A DNA stretch of 64,000 nt from Siphonodentalium dalli (Eukaryota > Mollusca > Scaphopoda > Gadilida > Siphonodentaliidae): the NCBI GenBank assembly GCA_032622095.1, contig CP136061.1, positions 23,500,991 to 23,564,990 of the forward strand, in the 5' to 3' direction. Each line of letters opens with the position of its first letter. Positions within the stretch are counted from its first letter, which is position 1. The notes beneath the pieces are model-generated. The model was given only the letters and a program-made list of their open reading frames with translations, was not told the DNA's origin and made no database searches. Of the stretch, positions 24,291 to 38,232 are shown piece after piece. The translations under genes and the position numbers were made by a program.

Positions 24291-25901
24291 GTGGCTCTAA
24301 CCCAGAGATTCATGAATACAACTCAGGGATTTATGACTTTTCGAAGGATTTATGGCTCAAACCCCGAGATTCATGACTACAACTCAGGGATTTATGACTT
24401 TTTCGAAGGATTTATGGTTCTAACCCAGAGATTCACGAATAGAACTCAGGGATTTATGACTTTTTCGAAGGATTTATGGTTCTAACCCAGAGATTCATGA
24501 ATAGAACTCAGGGATTTATGACTTTTTCGAAGGATTTATGGTTCTAACCCAGAGATTCATGAATAGAACTCAGGGATTTATGACTTTTTCGAAGGATTTA
24601 TGGTTCTAACCCAGAGATTCATGAATAGAACTCAGGGATTTATGACTTTTTCGAAGGATTTATGGCTTTAACCCCGAGATTCATGACTACAACTCAGGGA
24701 TTTATGACTTTTTCGAAGGATTTATGGTTCTAACCCAGAGATTCATGAATACAACTCAGGGATTTATGACTTTTTCGAAGGATTTGTGGCTCTAACCCAG
24801 AGATTCATGAATACAACGCAGGGATTTATGACTTTTTCGAAGGATTTATGGCTCTAACCCAGAGATTCATGAATACAACGCAAGGATTTATGACTTTTTC
24901 GAAGGATTTATGGCTCAAACCCCGAGATTCATGACTACAACTCAGGGATTTATGACTTTTTTGAAGGATTTATGGTTCTAACCCAGAGATTCACGAATAG
25001 AACTCAGGGATTTATGACTTTTTCGAAGGATTTATGGTTCTAACCCAGAGATTCATGAATAGAACTCAGGGATTTATGACTTTTTCGAAGGATTTATGGT
25101 TCTAACCCAGAGATTCATGAATAGAACTCAGGTATTTATGACTTTTTCGAAGGATTTATGGCTTTAACCCCGAGATTCATGACTACAACTCAGGGATTTA
25201 TGACTTTTTCGAATGATTTATGGTTCTAACCCAGAGATTCATGAATACAACTCAGGGATTTATGACTTTTTCGAAGGATTTATGGCTCTAACCCAGAGAT
25301 TCATGATTACAACTCAGGGATTTATGACTTTTACGAAGGATTTGTGGCTCTAACCCAGAGATTCATGAATACAACGCAAGGATTTATGACCTTTTCGAAG
25401 GATTTATGGCTCTAACCCCAAGATTCATGACTACAACTCAGGGATTTATGACTTTTTCGAAGGATTTATGGTTCTAACCCAGAGATTCATGAATAGAACT
25501 CAGGGATTTATGACTTTTTCGAAGGATTTATGGTTCTAACCCAGAGATTCATGAATAGAACTCAGGGATTTATGACTTTTTCGAAGGATTTATGGTTCTA
25601 ACCCAGAGATTCATGAATAGAACTCAGGGATTTATGACTTTTTCGAAGGATTTATGGCTTTAACCCCGAGATTCATGACTACAACTCAGGGATTTATGAC
25701 TTTTTTGAAGGATTTATGGTTCTAACCCAGAGATTCATGAATACAACTCAGGGATTTATGACTTTTTCGAAGGATTTATGGTTCTAACCCAGAGATTCAT
25801 GAATACAACTCAGGGATTTATGACTTTTTCGAAGGATTTATGGTTCTAACCCAGAGATTCATGATTACAACTCAGGGATTTATGACTTTTTCGAAGGATT
25901 T
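24291..25901 (+). repeat. 26-monomer HOR, deletion derivative of the 33-mer
   Basis: Order: X-8-1c-1-1-1-2-3-5-6-8-1c-1-1-2-3-4-6-7-1-1-1-2-3-3-4. This equals the 33-monomer HOR minus seven monomers between two type-1 runs, and caggtattt and cgaatgattt are retained at ~25,131 and ~25,213. With the next unit it continues an alternation of 33-type and 29-type HORs that starts at 20,449. Confidence 0.88.
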
Positions 25902-27698
25902 CTGGCTCTAACCCAGAGATTCATGAATACAACTCAGGGATTTATGACTTTTCGAAGGATTTATGGCTCAAACCCCGAGATTCATGACTACAACTCAGGG
26001 ATTTATGACTTTTTCGAAGGATTTATGGTTCTAACCCAGAGATTCACGAATAGAACTCAGGGATTTATGACTTTTTCGAAGGATTTATGGTTCTAACCCA
26101 GAGATTCATGAATAGAACTCAGGGATTTATGACTTTTTCGAAGGATTTATGGTTCTAACCCAGAGATTCATGAATAGAACTCAGGGATTTATGACTTTTT
26201 CGAAGGATTTATGGCTTTAACCCCGAGATTCATGACTACAACTCAGGGATTTATGACTTTTTCGAAGGATTTATGGTTCTAACCCAGAGATTCATGAATA
26301 CAACTCTGGGATTTATGACTTTTTCGAAGGATTTGTGGCTCTAACCCAGAGATTCATTATTACAACTCAGGGATTTATGACTTTTTCGAAGGATTTGTGG
26401 CTCTAACCCAGAGATTCATGAATACAACGCAGGGATTTATGACTTTTTCGAAGGATTTGTGGCTCTAACCCAGAGATTCGTGAATACAACGCAAGGATTT
26501 ATGACCTTTTCGAAGGATTTATGGCTCTAACCCCGAGATTCATGACTACAACTCAGGGATTTATGACTTTTTTGAAGGATTTGTGGCTCTAACCCAGAGA
26601 TTCATGAATACAACGCAGGGATTTATGACTTTTTCGAAGGATTTATGGCTCTAACCCAGAGATTCATGAATACAACGCAAGGATTTATGACTTTTTCGAA
26701 GGATTTATGGCTCAAACCCCGAGATTCATGACTACAACTCAGGGATTTATGACTTTTTTGAAGGATTTATGGTTCTAACCCAGAGATTCACGAATAGAAC
26801 TCAGGGATTTATGACTTTTTCGAAGGATTTATGGTTCTAACCCAGAGATTCATGAATAGAACTCAGGGATTTATGACTTTTTCGAAGGATTTATGGTTCT
26901 AACCCAGAGATTCATGAATAGAACTCAGGGATTTATGACTTTTTCGAAGGATTTATGGCTTTAACCCCGAGATTCGTGACTACAACTCAGGGATTTATGA
27001 CTTTTTCGAAGGATTTATGGTTCTAACCCAGAGATTCATGAATACAACTCAGGGATTTATGACTTTTTCGAAGGATTTATGGCTCTAACCCAGAGATTCA
27101 TGATTACAACTCAGGGATTTATGACTTTTTCGAAGGATTTGTGGCTCTAACCCAGAGATTCATGAATACAACGCAAGGATTTATGACCTTTTCGAAGGAT
27201 TTATGGCACTAACCCCAAGATTCATGACTACAACTCAGGGATTTATGACTTTTTCGAAGGATTTATGGTTCTAACCCAGAGATTCATGAATAGAACTCAG
27301 GGATTTATGACTTTTTCGAAGGATTTATGGTTCTAACCCAGAGATTCATGAATAGAACTCAGGGATTTATGACTTTTTCGAAGGATTTATGGTTCTAACC
27401 CAGAGATTCATGAATAGAACTCAGGGATTTATGACTTTTTCGAAGGATTTATGGCTTTAACCCCGAGATTCATGACTACAACTCAGGGATTTATGACTTT
27501 TTCGAAGGATTTATGGTTCTAACCCAGAGATTCATGAATACAACTCAGGGATTTATGACTTTTTCGAAGGATTTATGGTTCTAACCCAGAGATTCATGAA
27601 TACAACTCAGGGATTTATGACTTTTTCGAAGGATTTGTGGCTCTAACCCAGAGATTCATGATTACAACTCAGGGATTTATGACTTTTTCGAAGGATTT
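25902..27698 (+). repeat. Consensus 29-monomer HOR
   Basis: Full consensus order. Its X monomer starts ctggctc instead of gtggctc. The later half matches 22,494-24,290, including gattcgtgactac (~26,974) and gcactaacccc (~27,207). Confidence 0.92.
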
Positions 27699-29991
27699 GT
27701 GGCTCTAACCCAGAGATTCATGAATACAACTCAGGGATTTATGACTTTTCGAAGGATTTATGGCTCAAACCCCGAGATTCATGACTACAACTCAGGGATT
27801 TATGACTTTTTCGAAGGATTTATGGTTCTAACCCAGAGATTCACGAATAGAACTCAGGGATTTATGACTTTTTCGAAGGATTTATGGTTCTAACCCAGAG
27901 ATTCATGAATAGAACTCAGGGATTTATGACTTTTTCGAAGGATTTATGGTTCTAACCCAGAGATTCATGAATATAACTCAGGGATTTATGACTTTTTCGA
28001 AGGATTTATGGCTTTAACCCCGAGATTCATGACTACAACCCAGGGATTTATGACTTTTTCGAAGGATTTATGGTTCTAACCCAGAGATTCATGAATACAA
28101 CTCAGGGATTTATGACTTTTTCGAAGGATTTGTGGCTCTAACCCAGAGATTCATTATTACAACTCAGGGATTTATGACTTTTTCGAAGGATTTGTGGCTC
28201 TAACCCAGAGATTCATGAATACAACGCAGGGATTTATGACTTTTTCGAAGAATTTGTGGCTCTAACCCAGAGATTCGTGAATACAACGCAAGGATTTATG
28301 ACCTTTTCGAAGGATTTATGGATCTAACCCCGAGATTCATGACTACAACTCAGGGATTTATGACTTTTTTGAAGGATTTGTGGCTCTAACCCAGAGATTC
28401 ATGAATACAACGCAGGGATTTATGACCTTTTCGAAGAATTTGTGGCTCTAACCCAGAGATTCGTGAATACAACGCAAGGATTTATGACCTTTTCGAAGGA
28501 TTTATGGATCTAACCCCGAGATTCATGACTACAACTCAGGGATTTATGACTTTTTCGAAGGATTTATGGTTCTAACCCAGAGATTCATGAATACAACTCA
28601 GGGATTTATGACTTTTTCGAAGGATTTGTGGCTCTAACCCAGAGATTCATTATTACAACTCAGGGATTTATGACTTTTTCGAAGGATTTGTGGCTCTAAC
28701 CCAGAGATTCATGAATACAACGCAGGGATTTATGACTTTTTCGAAGGATTTGTGGCTCTAACCCAGAGATTCGTGAATACAACGCAAGGATTTATGACCT
28801 TTTCGAAGGATTTATGGCTCTAACCCCGAGATTCATGACTACAACTCAGGGATTTATGACTTTTTTGAAGGATTTGTGGCTCTAACCCAGAGATTCATGA
28901 ATACAACGCAGGGATTTATGACTTTTTCGAAGGATTTATGGCTCTAACCCAGAGATTCATGAATACAACGCAAGGATTTATGACTTTTTCGAAGGATTTA
29001 TGGCTCAAACCCCGAGATTCATGACTACAACTCAGGGATTTATGACTTTTTTGAAGGATTTATGGTTCTAACCCAGAGATTCACGAATAGAACTCAGGGA
29101 TTTATGACTTTTTCGAAGGATTTATGGTTCTAACCCAGAGATTCATGAATAGAACTCAGGGATTTATGACTTTTTCGAAGGATTTATGGTTCTAACCCAG
29201 AGATTCATGAATAGAACTCAGGGATTTATGACTTTTTCGAAGGATTTATGGCTTTAACCCCGAGATTCGTGACTACAACTCAGGGATTTATGACTTTTTC
29301 GAAGGATTTATGGTTCTAACCCAGAGATTCATGAATACAACTCAGGGATTTATGACTTTTTCGAAGGATTTATGGCTCTAACCCAGAGATTCATGATTAC
29401 AACTCAGGGATTTATGACTTTTTCGAAGGATTTGTGGCTCTAACCCAGAGATTCATGAATACAACGCAAGGATTTATGACCTTTTCGAAGGATTTATGGC
29501 ACTAACCCCAAGATTCATGACTACAACTCAGGGATTTATGACTTTTTCGAAGGATTTATGGTTCTAACCCAGAGATTCATGAATAGAACTCAGGGATTTA
29601 TGACTTTTTCGAAGGATTTATGGTTCTAACCCAGAGATTCATGAATAGAACTCAGGGATTTATGACTTTTTCGAAGGATTTATGGTTCTAACCCAGAGAT
29701 TCATGAATAGAACTCAGGGATTTATGACTTTTTCGAAGGATTTATGGCTTTAACCCCGAGATTCATGACTACAACTCAGGGATTTATGACTTTTTCGAAG
29801 GATTTATGGTTCTAACCCAGAGATTCATGAATACAACTCAGGGATTTATGACTTTTTCGAAGGATTTATGGTTCTAACCCAGAGATTCATGAATACAACT
29901 CAGGGATTTATGACTTTTTCGAAGGATTTGTGGCTCTAACCCAGAGATTCATGATTACAACTCAGGGATTTATGACTTTTTCGAAGGATTT
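27699..29991 (+). repeat. 37-monomer HOR with a different 8-monomer insertion
   Basis: The consensus 29-monomer order is interrupted after the first type 7 by 5-6-7-3-4t-5-6-7 (~28,382-28,877). The 7-to-3 step inside the insertion skips 1-1-1-2, so the insert is a shortened phrase. Markers are gaagaatttg with gaccttttcg, and ggatctaacccc (~28,320 and ~28,506). The insertion site and content differ from the 37-monomer HOR at 866, so the equal length is coincidental. Confidence 0.9.
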
Positions 29992-31788
29992 GTGGCTCTA
30001 ACCCAGAGATTCATGAATACAACTCAGGGATTTATGAATTTTCGAAGGATTTATGGCTCAAACCCCGAGATTCATGACTACAACTCAGGGATTTATGACT
30101 TTTTCGAAGGATTTATGGTTCTAACCCAGAGATTCACGAATAGAACTCAGGGATTTATGACTTTTTCGAAGGATTTATGGTTCTAACCCAGAGATTCATG
30201 AATAGAACTCAGGGATTTATGACTTTTTCGAAGGATTTATGGTTCTAACCCAGAGATTCATGAATAGAACTCAGGGATTTATGACTTTTTCGAAGGATTT
30301 ATGGCTTTAACCCCGAGATTCATGACTACAACTCAGGGATTTATGACTTTTTCGAAGGATTTATGGTTCTAACCCAGAGATTCATGAATACAACTCAGGG
30401 ATTTATGACTTTTTCGAAGGATTTGTGGCTCTAACCCAGAGATTCATTATTACAACTCAGGGATTTATGACTTTTTCGAAGGATTTGTGGCTCTAACCCA
30501 GAGATTCATGAATACAACGCAGGGATTTATGACTTTTTCGAAGAATTTGTGGCTCTAACCCAGAGATTCGTGAATACAACGCAAGGATTTATGACCTTTT
30601 CGAAGGATTTATGGATCTAACCCCGAGATTCATGACTACAACTCAGGGATTTATGACTTTTTTGAAGGATTTGTGGCTCTAACCCAGAGATTCATGAATA
30701 CAACGCAGGGATTTATGACTTTTTCGAAGGATTTATGGCTCTAACCCAGAGATTCATGAATACAACGCAAGGATTTATGACTTTTTCGAAGGATTTATGG
30801 CTCAAACCCCGAGATTCATGACTACAACTCAGGGATTTATGACTTTTTTGAAGGATTTATGGTTCTAACCCAGAGATTCACGAATAGAACTCAGGGATTT
30901 ATGACTTTTTCGAAGGATTTATGGTTCTAACCCAGAGATTCATGAATAGAACTCAGGGATTTATGACTTTTTCGAAGGATTTATGGTTCTAACCCAGAGA
31001 TTCATGAATAGAACTCAGGGATTTATGACTTTTTCGAAGGATTTATGGCTTTAACCCCGAGATTCATGACTACAACTCAGGGATTTATGACTTTTTCGAA
31101 GGATTTATGGTTCTAACCCAGAGATTCATGAATACAACTCAGGGATTTATGACTTTTTCGAAGGATTTATGGCTTTAACCCAGAGATTCATGATTACAAC
31201 TCAGGGATTTATGACTTTTTCGAAGGATTTGTGGCTCTAACCCAGAGATTCATGAATACAACGCAAGGATTTATGACCTTTTCGAAGGATTTATGGCTCT
31301 AACCCCAAGATTCATGACTACAACTCAGGGATTTATGACTTTTTCGAAGGATTTATGGTTCTAACCCAGAGATTCATGAATAGAACTCAGGGATTTATGA
31401 CTTTTTCGAAGGATTTATGGTTCTAACCCAGAGATTCATGAATAGAACTCAGGGATTTATGACTTTTTCGAAGGATTTATGGTTCTAACCCAGAGATTCA
31501 TGAATAGAACTCAGGGATTTATGACTTTTTCGAAGGATTTATGGCTTTAACCCCGAGATTCATGACTACAACTCAGGGATTTATGACTTTTTCGAAGGAT
31601 TTATGGTTCTAACCCAGAGATTCATGAATACAACTCAGGGATTTATGACTTTTTCGAAGGATTTATGGTTCTAACCCAGAGATTCATGAATACAACTCAG
31701 GGATTTATGACTTTTTCGAAGGATTTGTGGCTCTAACCCAGAGATTCATGATTACAACTCAGGGATTTATGACTTTTTCGAAGGATTT
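29992..31788 (+). repeat. Consensus 29-monomer HOR
   Basis: Full consensus order with private markers: gaattttcgaagg in the X monomer (~30,036), gaagaatttg (~30,540), ggatctaacccc (~30,613) and ctttaacccag on a type-4 monomer (~31,172). It is the second half of a 66-monomer super-HOR. Confidence 0.93.
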
Positions 31789-34081
31789 GTGGCTCTAACC
31801 CAGAGATTCATGAATACAACTCAGGGATTTATGACTTTTCGAAGGATTTATGGCTCAAACCCCGAGATTCATGACTACAACTCAGGGATTTATGACTTTT
31901 TCGAAGGATTTATGGTTCTAACCCAGAGATTCACGAATAGAACTCAGGGATTTATGACTTTTTCGAAGGATTTATGGTTCTAACCCAGAGATTCATGAAT
32001 AGAACTCAGGGATTTATGACTTTTTCGAAGGATTTATGGTTCTAACCCAGAGATTCATGAATAGAACTCAGGGATTTATGACTTTTTCGAAGGATTTATG
32101 GCTTTAACCCCGAGATTCATGACTACAACTCAGGGATTTATGACTTTTTCGAAGGATTTATGGTTCTAACCCAGAGATTCATGAATACAACTCAGGGATT
32201 TATAACTTTTTCGAAGGATTTGTGGCTCTAACCCAGAGATTCATTATTACAACTCAGGGATTTATGACTTTTTCGAAGGATTTGTGGCTCTAACCCAGAG
32301 ATTCATGAATACAACGCAGGGATTTATGACTTTTTCGAAGAATTTGTGGCTCTAACCCAGAGATTCGTGAATACAACGCAAGGATTTATGACCTTTTCGA
32401 AGGATTTATGGATCTAACCCCGAGATTCATGACTACAACTCAGGGATTTATGACTTTTTTGAAGGATTTGTGGCTCTAACCCAGAGATTCATGAATACAA
32501 CGCAGGGATTTATGACCTTTTCGAAGAATTTGTGGCTCTAACCCAGAGATTCGTGAATACAACGCAAGGATTTATGACCTTTTCGAAGGATTTATGGATC
32601 TAACCCCGAGATTCATGACTACAACTCAGGGATTTATGACTTTTTCGAAGGATTTATGGTTCTAACCCAGAGATTCATGAATACAACTCAGGGATTTATG
32701 ACTTTTTCGAAGGATTTGTGGCTCTAACCCAGAGATTCATTATTACAACTCAGGGATTTATGACTTTTTCGAAGGATTTGTGGCTCTAACCCAGAGATTC
32801 ATGAATACAACGCAGGGATTTATGACTTTTTCGAAGGATTTGTGGCTCTAACCCAGAGATTCGTGAATACAACGCAAGGATTTATGACCTTTTCGAAGGA
32901 TTTATGGCTCTAACCCCGAGATTCATGACTACAACTCAGGGATTTATGACTTTTTTGAAGGATTTGTGGCTCTAACCCAGAGATTCATGAATACAACGCA
33001 GGGATTTATGACTTTTTCGAAGGATTTATGGCTCTAACCCAGAGATTCATGAATACAACGCAAGGATTTATGACTTTTTCGAAGGATTTATGGCTCAAAC
33101 CCCGAGATTCATGACTACAACTCAGGGATTTATGACTTTTTTGAAGGATTTATGGTTCTAACCCAGAGATTCACGAATAGAACTCAGGGATTTATGACTT
33201 TTTCGAAGGATTTATGGTTCTAACCCAGAGATTCATGAATAGAACTCAGGGATTTATGACTTTTTCGAAGGATTTATGGTTCTAACCCAGAGATTCATGA
33301 ATAGAACTCAGGGATTTATGACTTTTTCGAAGGATTTATGGCTTTAACCCCGAGATTCGTGACTACAACTCAGGGATTTATGACTTTTTCGAAGGATTTA
33401 TGGTTCTAACCCAGAGATTCATGAATACAACTCAGGGATTTATGACTTTTTCGAAGGATTTATGGCTCTAACCCAGAGATTCATGATTACAACTCAGGGA
33501 TTTATGACTTTTTCGAAGGATTTGTGGCTCTAACCCAGAGATTCATGAATACAACGCAAGGATTTATGACCTTTTCGAAGGATTTATGGCACTAACCCCA
33601 AGATTCATGACTACAACTCAGGGATTTATGACTTTTTCGAAGGATTTATGGTTCTAACCCAGAGATTCATGAATAGAACTCAGGGATTTATGACTTTTTC
33701 GAAGGATTTATGGTTCTAACCCAGAGATTCATGAATAGAACTCAGGGATTTATGACTTTTTCGAAGGATTTATGGTTCTAACCCAGAGATTCATGAATAG
33801 AACTCAGGGATTTATGACTTTTTCGAAGGATTTATGGCTTTAACCCCGAGATTCATGACTACAACTCAGGGATTTATGACTTTTTCGAAGGATTTATGGT
33901 TCTAACCCAGAGATTCATGAATACAACTCAGGGATTTATGACTTTTTCGAAGGATTTATGGTTCTAACCCAGAGATTCATGAATACAACTCAGGGATTTA
34001 TGACTTTTTCGAAGGATTTGTGGCTCTAACCCAGAGATTCATGATTACAACTCAGGGATTTATGACTTTTTCGAAGGATTT
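31789..34081 (+). repeat. 37-monomer HOR, duplicate of 27,699-29,991
   Basis: Same 8-monomer insertion and same markers at an offset of exactly 4,090 bp. By eye I saw three differences from the first copy, near 32,064, 32,130 and 32,204. Confidence 0.93.
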
Positions 34082-35878
34082 GTGGCTCTAACCCAGAGAT
34101 TCATGAATACAACTCAGGGATTTATGAATTTTCGAAGGATTTATGGCTCAAACCCCGAGATTCATGACTACAACTCAGGGATTTATGACTTTTTCGAAGG
34201 ATTTATGGTTCTAACCCAGAGATTCACGAATAGAACTCAGGGATTTATGACTTTTTCGAAGGATTTATGGTTCTAACCCAGAGATTCATGAATAGAACTC
34301 AGGGATTTATGACTTTTTCGAAGGATTTATGGTTCTAACCCAGAGATTCATGAATAGAACTCAGGGATTTATGACTTTTTCGAAGGATTTATGGCTTTAA
34401 CCCCGAGATTCATGACTACAACTCAGGGATTTATGACTTTTTCGAAGGATTTATGGTTCTAACCCAGAGATTCATGAATACAACTCAGGGATTTATGACT
34501 TTTTCGAAGGATTTGTGGCTCTAACCCAGAGATTCATTATTACAACTCAGGGATTTATGACTTTTTCGAAGGATTTGTGGCTCTAACCCAGAGATTCATG
34601 AATACAACGCAGGGATTTATGACTTTTTCGAAGAATTTGTGGCTCTAACCCAGAGATTCGTGAATACAACGCAAGGATTTATGACCTTTTCGAAGGATTT
34701 ATGGATCTAACCCCGAGATTCATGACTACAACTCAGGGATTTATGACTTTTTTGAAGGATTTGTGGCTCTAACCCAGAGATTCATGAATACAACGCAGGG
34801 ATTTATGACTTTTTCGAAGGATTTATGGCTCTAACCCAGAGATTCATGAATACAACGCAAGGATTTATGACTTTTTCGAAGGATTTATGGCTCAAACCCC
34901 GAGATTCATGACTACAACTCAGGGATTTATGACTTTTTTGAAGGATTTATGGTTCTAACCCAGAGATTCACGAATAGAACTCAGGGATTTATGACTTTTT
35001 CGAAGGATTTATGGTTCTAACCCAGAGATTCATGAATAGAACTCAGGGATTTATGACTTTTTCGAAGGATTTATGGTTCTAACCCAGAGATTCATGAATA
35101 GAACTCAGGGATTTATGACTTTTTCGAAGGATTTATGGCTTTAACCCCGAGATTCATGACTACAACTCAGGGATTTATGACTTTTTCGAAGGATTTATGG
35201 TTCTAACCCAGAGATTCATGAATACAACTCAGGGATTTATGACTTTTTCGAAGGATTTATGGCTTTAACCCAGAGATTCATGATTACAACTCAGGGATTT
35301 ATGACTTTTTCGAAGGATTTGTGGCTCTAACCCAGAGATTCATGAATACAACGCAAGGATTTATGACCTTTTCGAAGGATTTATGGCTCTAACCCCAAGA
35401 TTCATGACTACAACTCAGGGATTTATGACTTTTTCGAAGGATTTATGGTTCTAACCCAGAGATTCATGAATAGAACTCAGGGATTTATGACTTTTTCGAA
35501 GGATTTATGGTTCTAACCCAGAGATTCATGAATAGAACTCAGGGATTTATGACTTTTTCGAAGGATTTATGGTTCTAACCCAGAGATTCATGAATAGAAC
35601 TCAGGGATTTATGACTTTTTCGAAGGATTTATGGCTTTAACCCCGAGATTCATGACTACAACTCAGGGATTTATGACTTTTTCGAAGGATTTATGGTTCT
35701 AACCCAGAGATTCATGAATACAACTCAGGGATTTATGACTTTTTCGAAGGATTTATGGTTCTAACCCAGAGATTCATGAATACAACTCAGGGATTTATGA
35801 CTTTTTCGAAGGATTTGTGGCTCTAACCCAGAGATTCATGATTACAACTCAGGGATTTATGACTTTTTCGAAGGATTT
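34082..35878 (+). repeat. Consensus 29-monomer HOR, duplicate of 29,992-31,788
   Basis: It carries the same rare gaattttcgaagg X monomer, ggatctaacccc and ctttaacccag type-4 monomer as the copy 4,090 bp upstream. I noticed no difference between these two copies. Confidence 0.93.
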
Positions 35879-36745
35879 GTGGCTCTAACCCAGAGATTCA
35901 TGAATACAACTCAGGGATTTATGACTTTTCGAAGGATTTATGGCTCAAACCCCGAGATTCATGACTACAACTCAGGGATTTATGACTTTTTCGAAGGATT
36001 TATGGTTCTAACCCAGAGATTCACGAATAGAACTCAGGGATTTATGACTTTTTCGAAGGATTTATGGTTCTAACCCAGAGATTCATGAATAGAACTCAGG
36101 GATTTATGACTTTTTCGAAGGATTTATGGTTCTAACCCAGAGATTCATGAATAGAACTCAGGGATTTATGACTTTTTCGAAGGATTTATGGCTTTAACCC
36201 CGAGATTCATGACTACAACTCAGGGATTTATGACTTTTTCGAAGGATTTATGGTTCTAACCCAGAGATTCATGAATACAACTCAGGGATTTATGACTTTT
36301 TCGAAGGATTTGTGGCTCTAACCCAGAGATTCATTATTACAACTCAGGGATTTATGACTTTTTCGAAGGATTTGTGGCTCTAACCCAGAGATTCATGAAT
36401 ACAACGCAGGGATTTATGACTTTTTCGAAGGATTTGTGGCTCTAACCCAGAGATTCATGAATACAACGCAAGGATTTATGACATTTTCGAAGGATTTATG
36501 GCTCTAACCCCGAGATTCATGACTACAACTCAGGGATTTATGACTTTTTCGAAGGATTTATGGTTCTAACCCAGAGATTCATGAATAGAACTCAGGGATT
36601 TATGACTTTTTCGAAGGATTTATGGTTCTAACCCAGAGATTAATGAATAGAACTCAGGGATTTATGACTTTTTCGAAGGATTTATGGTTCTAACCCAGAG
36701 ATTCATGAATAGAACTCAGGGATTTATGACTTTTTCGAAGGATTT
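35879..36745 (+). repeat. 14-monomer short HOR
   Basis: Order: X-8-1c-1-1-2-3-4t-5-6-7-1-1-1. The first eleven consensus monomers are joined directly to the terminal 1-1-1 phrase and then to an X reached through atggctc. Markers are gacattttcg (~36,480) and gattaatgaatag (~36,639), as in the tail at 7.1-7.8 kb. Confidence 0.9.
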
Positions 36746-38232
36746 ATGGCTCTAACCCAGAGATTCATGAATACAACTCAGGGATTTATGACTTTTCGAA
36801 GGATTTATGGCTCAAACCCCGAGATTCATGACTACAACTCAGGGATTTATGACTTTTTCGAAGGATTTATGGTTCTAACCCAGATATTCACGAATAGAAC
36901 TCAGGGATTTATGACTTTTTCGAAGGATTTATGGTTCTAACCCAGAGATTCATGAATAGAACTCAGGGATTTATGACTTTTTCGAAGGATTTATGGTTCT
37001 AACCCAGAGATTCATGAATAGAACTCAGGGATTTATGACTTTTTCGAAGGATTTATGGCTTTAACCCCGAGATTCATGACTACAACTCAGGGATTTATGA
37101 CTTTTTCGAAGGATTTATGGTTCTAACCCAGAGATTCATGAATACAACTAAGGGATTTATGACTTTTTCGAAGGATTTATGGTTCTAACCCAGAGATTCA
37201 TGAATAGAACTCAGGGATTTATGACTTTTTCGAAGGATTTATGGTTCTATCCCAGAGATTCATGAATAGAACTCAGGGATTTATGACTTTTTCGAAGGAT
37301 TTATGGCTTTAACCCCGAGATTCATGACTACAACTCAGGGATTTATGACTTTTTCGAAGGATTTATGGCTTTAACCCCGAGATTCATGACTACAACTCAG
37401 GGATTTATGACTTTTTCGAAGGATTTATGGTTCTAACCCAGAGATTCATGAATACAACTCAGGGATTTATGACTTTTTCGAAGGATTTGTGGCTCAAACC
37501 CCGAGATTCATGAATACAACGCAGGGATTTATGACTTTTTCGAAGGATTTATGGTTCTATCCCAGAGATTCACGAATAGAACTCAGGGATTTATGACTTT
37601 TTCGAAGGATTTATGGTTCTAACCCAGAGATTCATGAATAGAACTCAGGGATTTATGACTTTTTCGAAGGATTTATGGTTCTAACCCAGAGATTCATGAA
37701 TAGAACTCAGGGATTTATGACTTTTTCGAAGGATTTATGGCTTTAACCACGAGATTCATGACTACAACTCAGGGATTTATGACTTCTTCGAAGGATTTAT
37801 GGTTCTAACCCCGAGATTCATGAATACAACTCAGGGATTTATGTCTTTTTCGAAGGATTTGTGGCTCTAACCCAGAGATTCATTATTACAACTCAGGGAT
37901 TTATGACTTTTTCGAAGGATTTGTGGCTCTAACCCAGAGATTCATGAATACAACGCAAGGATTTATGACATTTTCGAAGGATTTATGGCTCTAACCCCGA
38001 GATTCATGACTACAACTCAGGGATTTATGACTTTTTCGAAGGATTTATGGTTCTAACCCAGAGATTCATGAATAGAACTCAGGGATTTATGACTTTTTCG
38101 AAGGATTTATGGTTCTAACCCAGAGATTCATGAATAGAACTCAGGGATTTATGACTTTTTCGAAGGATTTATGGTTCTAACCCAGAGATTCATGAATAGA
38201 ACTCTGGGATTTATGACTTTTTCGAAGGATTT
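36746..38232 (+). repeat. 24-monomer rearranged HOR
   Basis: This is the 7,807-9,603 arrangement without its last five monomers: X-8-1c-1-1-2-3-1-1-2-2-3, the hybrid 8/5 monomer, ctatccc type 1, 1-1-2-3-4t-6-7-1-1-1. Markers are gatattcacg (~36,883), aactaaggg (~37,147), accacgag (~37,747), gacttcttcg (~37,782) and ctctgggattt (~38,203). Confidence 0.9.

Larger units (their letters stand above)
27699..35878 (+). repeat. Near-perfect 4,090-bp tandem duplication of a 66-monomer super-HOR
   Basis: Two adjacent copies, 27,699-31,788 and 31,789-35,878, each consist of a 37-monomer and a 29-monomer HOR (66 x 62 minus 2). Rare variants (ggatctaacccc, gaagaatttg, gcactaacccc, gaattttcgaagg, ctttaacccag) keep the same spacing. 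I found three mismatches by eye, which puts identity above about 99.9 percent. This is one of the youngest amplification events in the window, or an assembly duplication. Confidence 0.92.

Noticed and set aside
25902-26096. Apparent missing HOR marker, giving a 3,408-bp gap between open frames
   Set aside because: The X monomer is present; only its first base changed (ctggctc), removing the start codon. The HOR boundary is intact.
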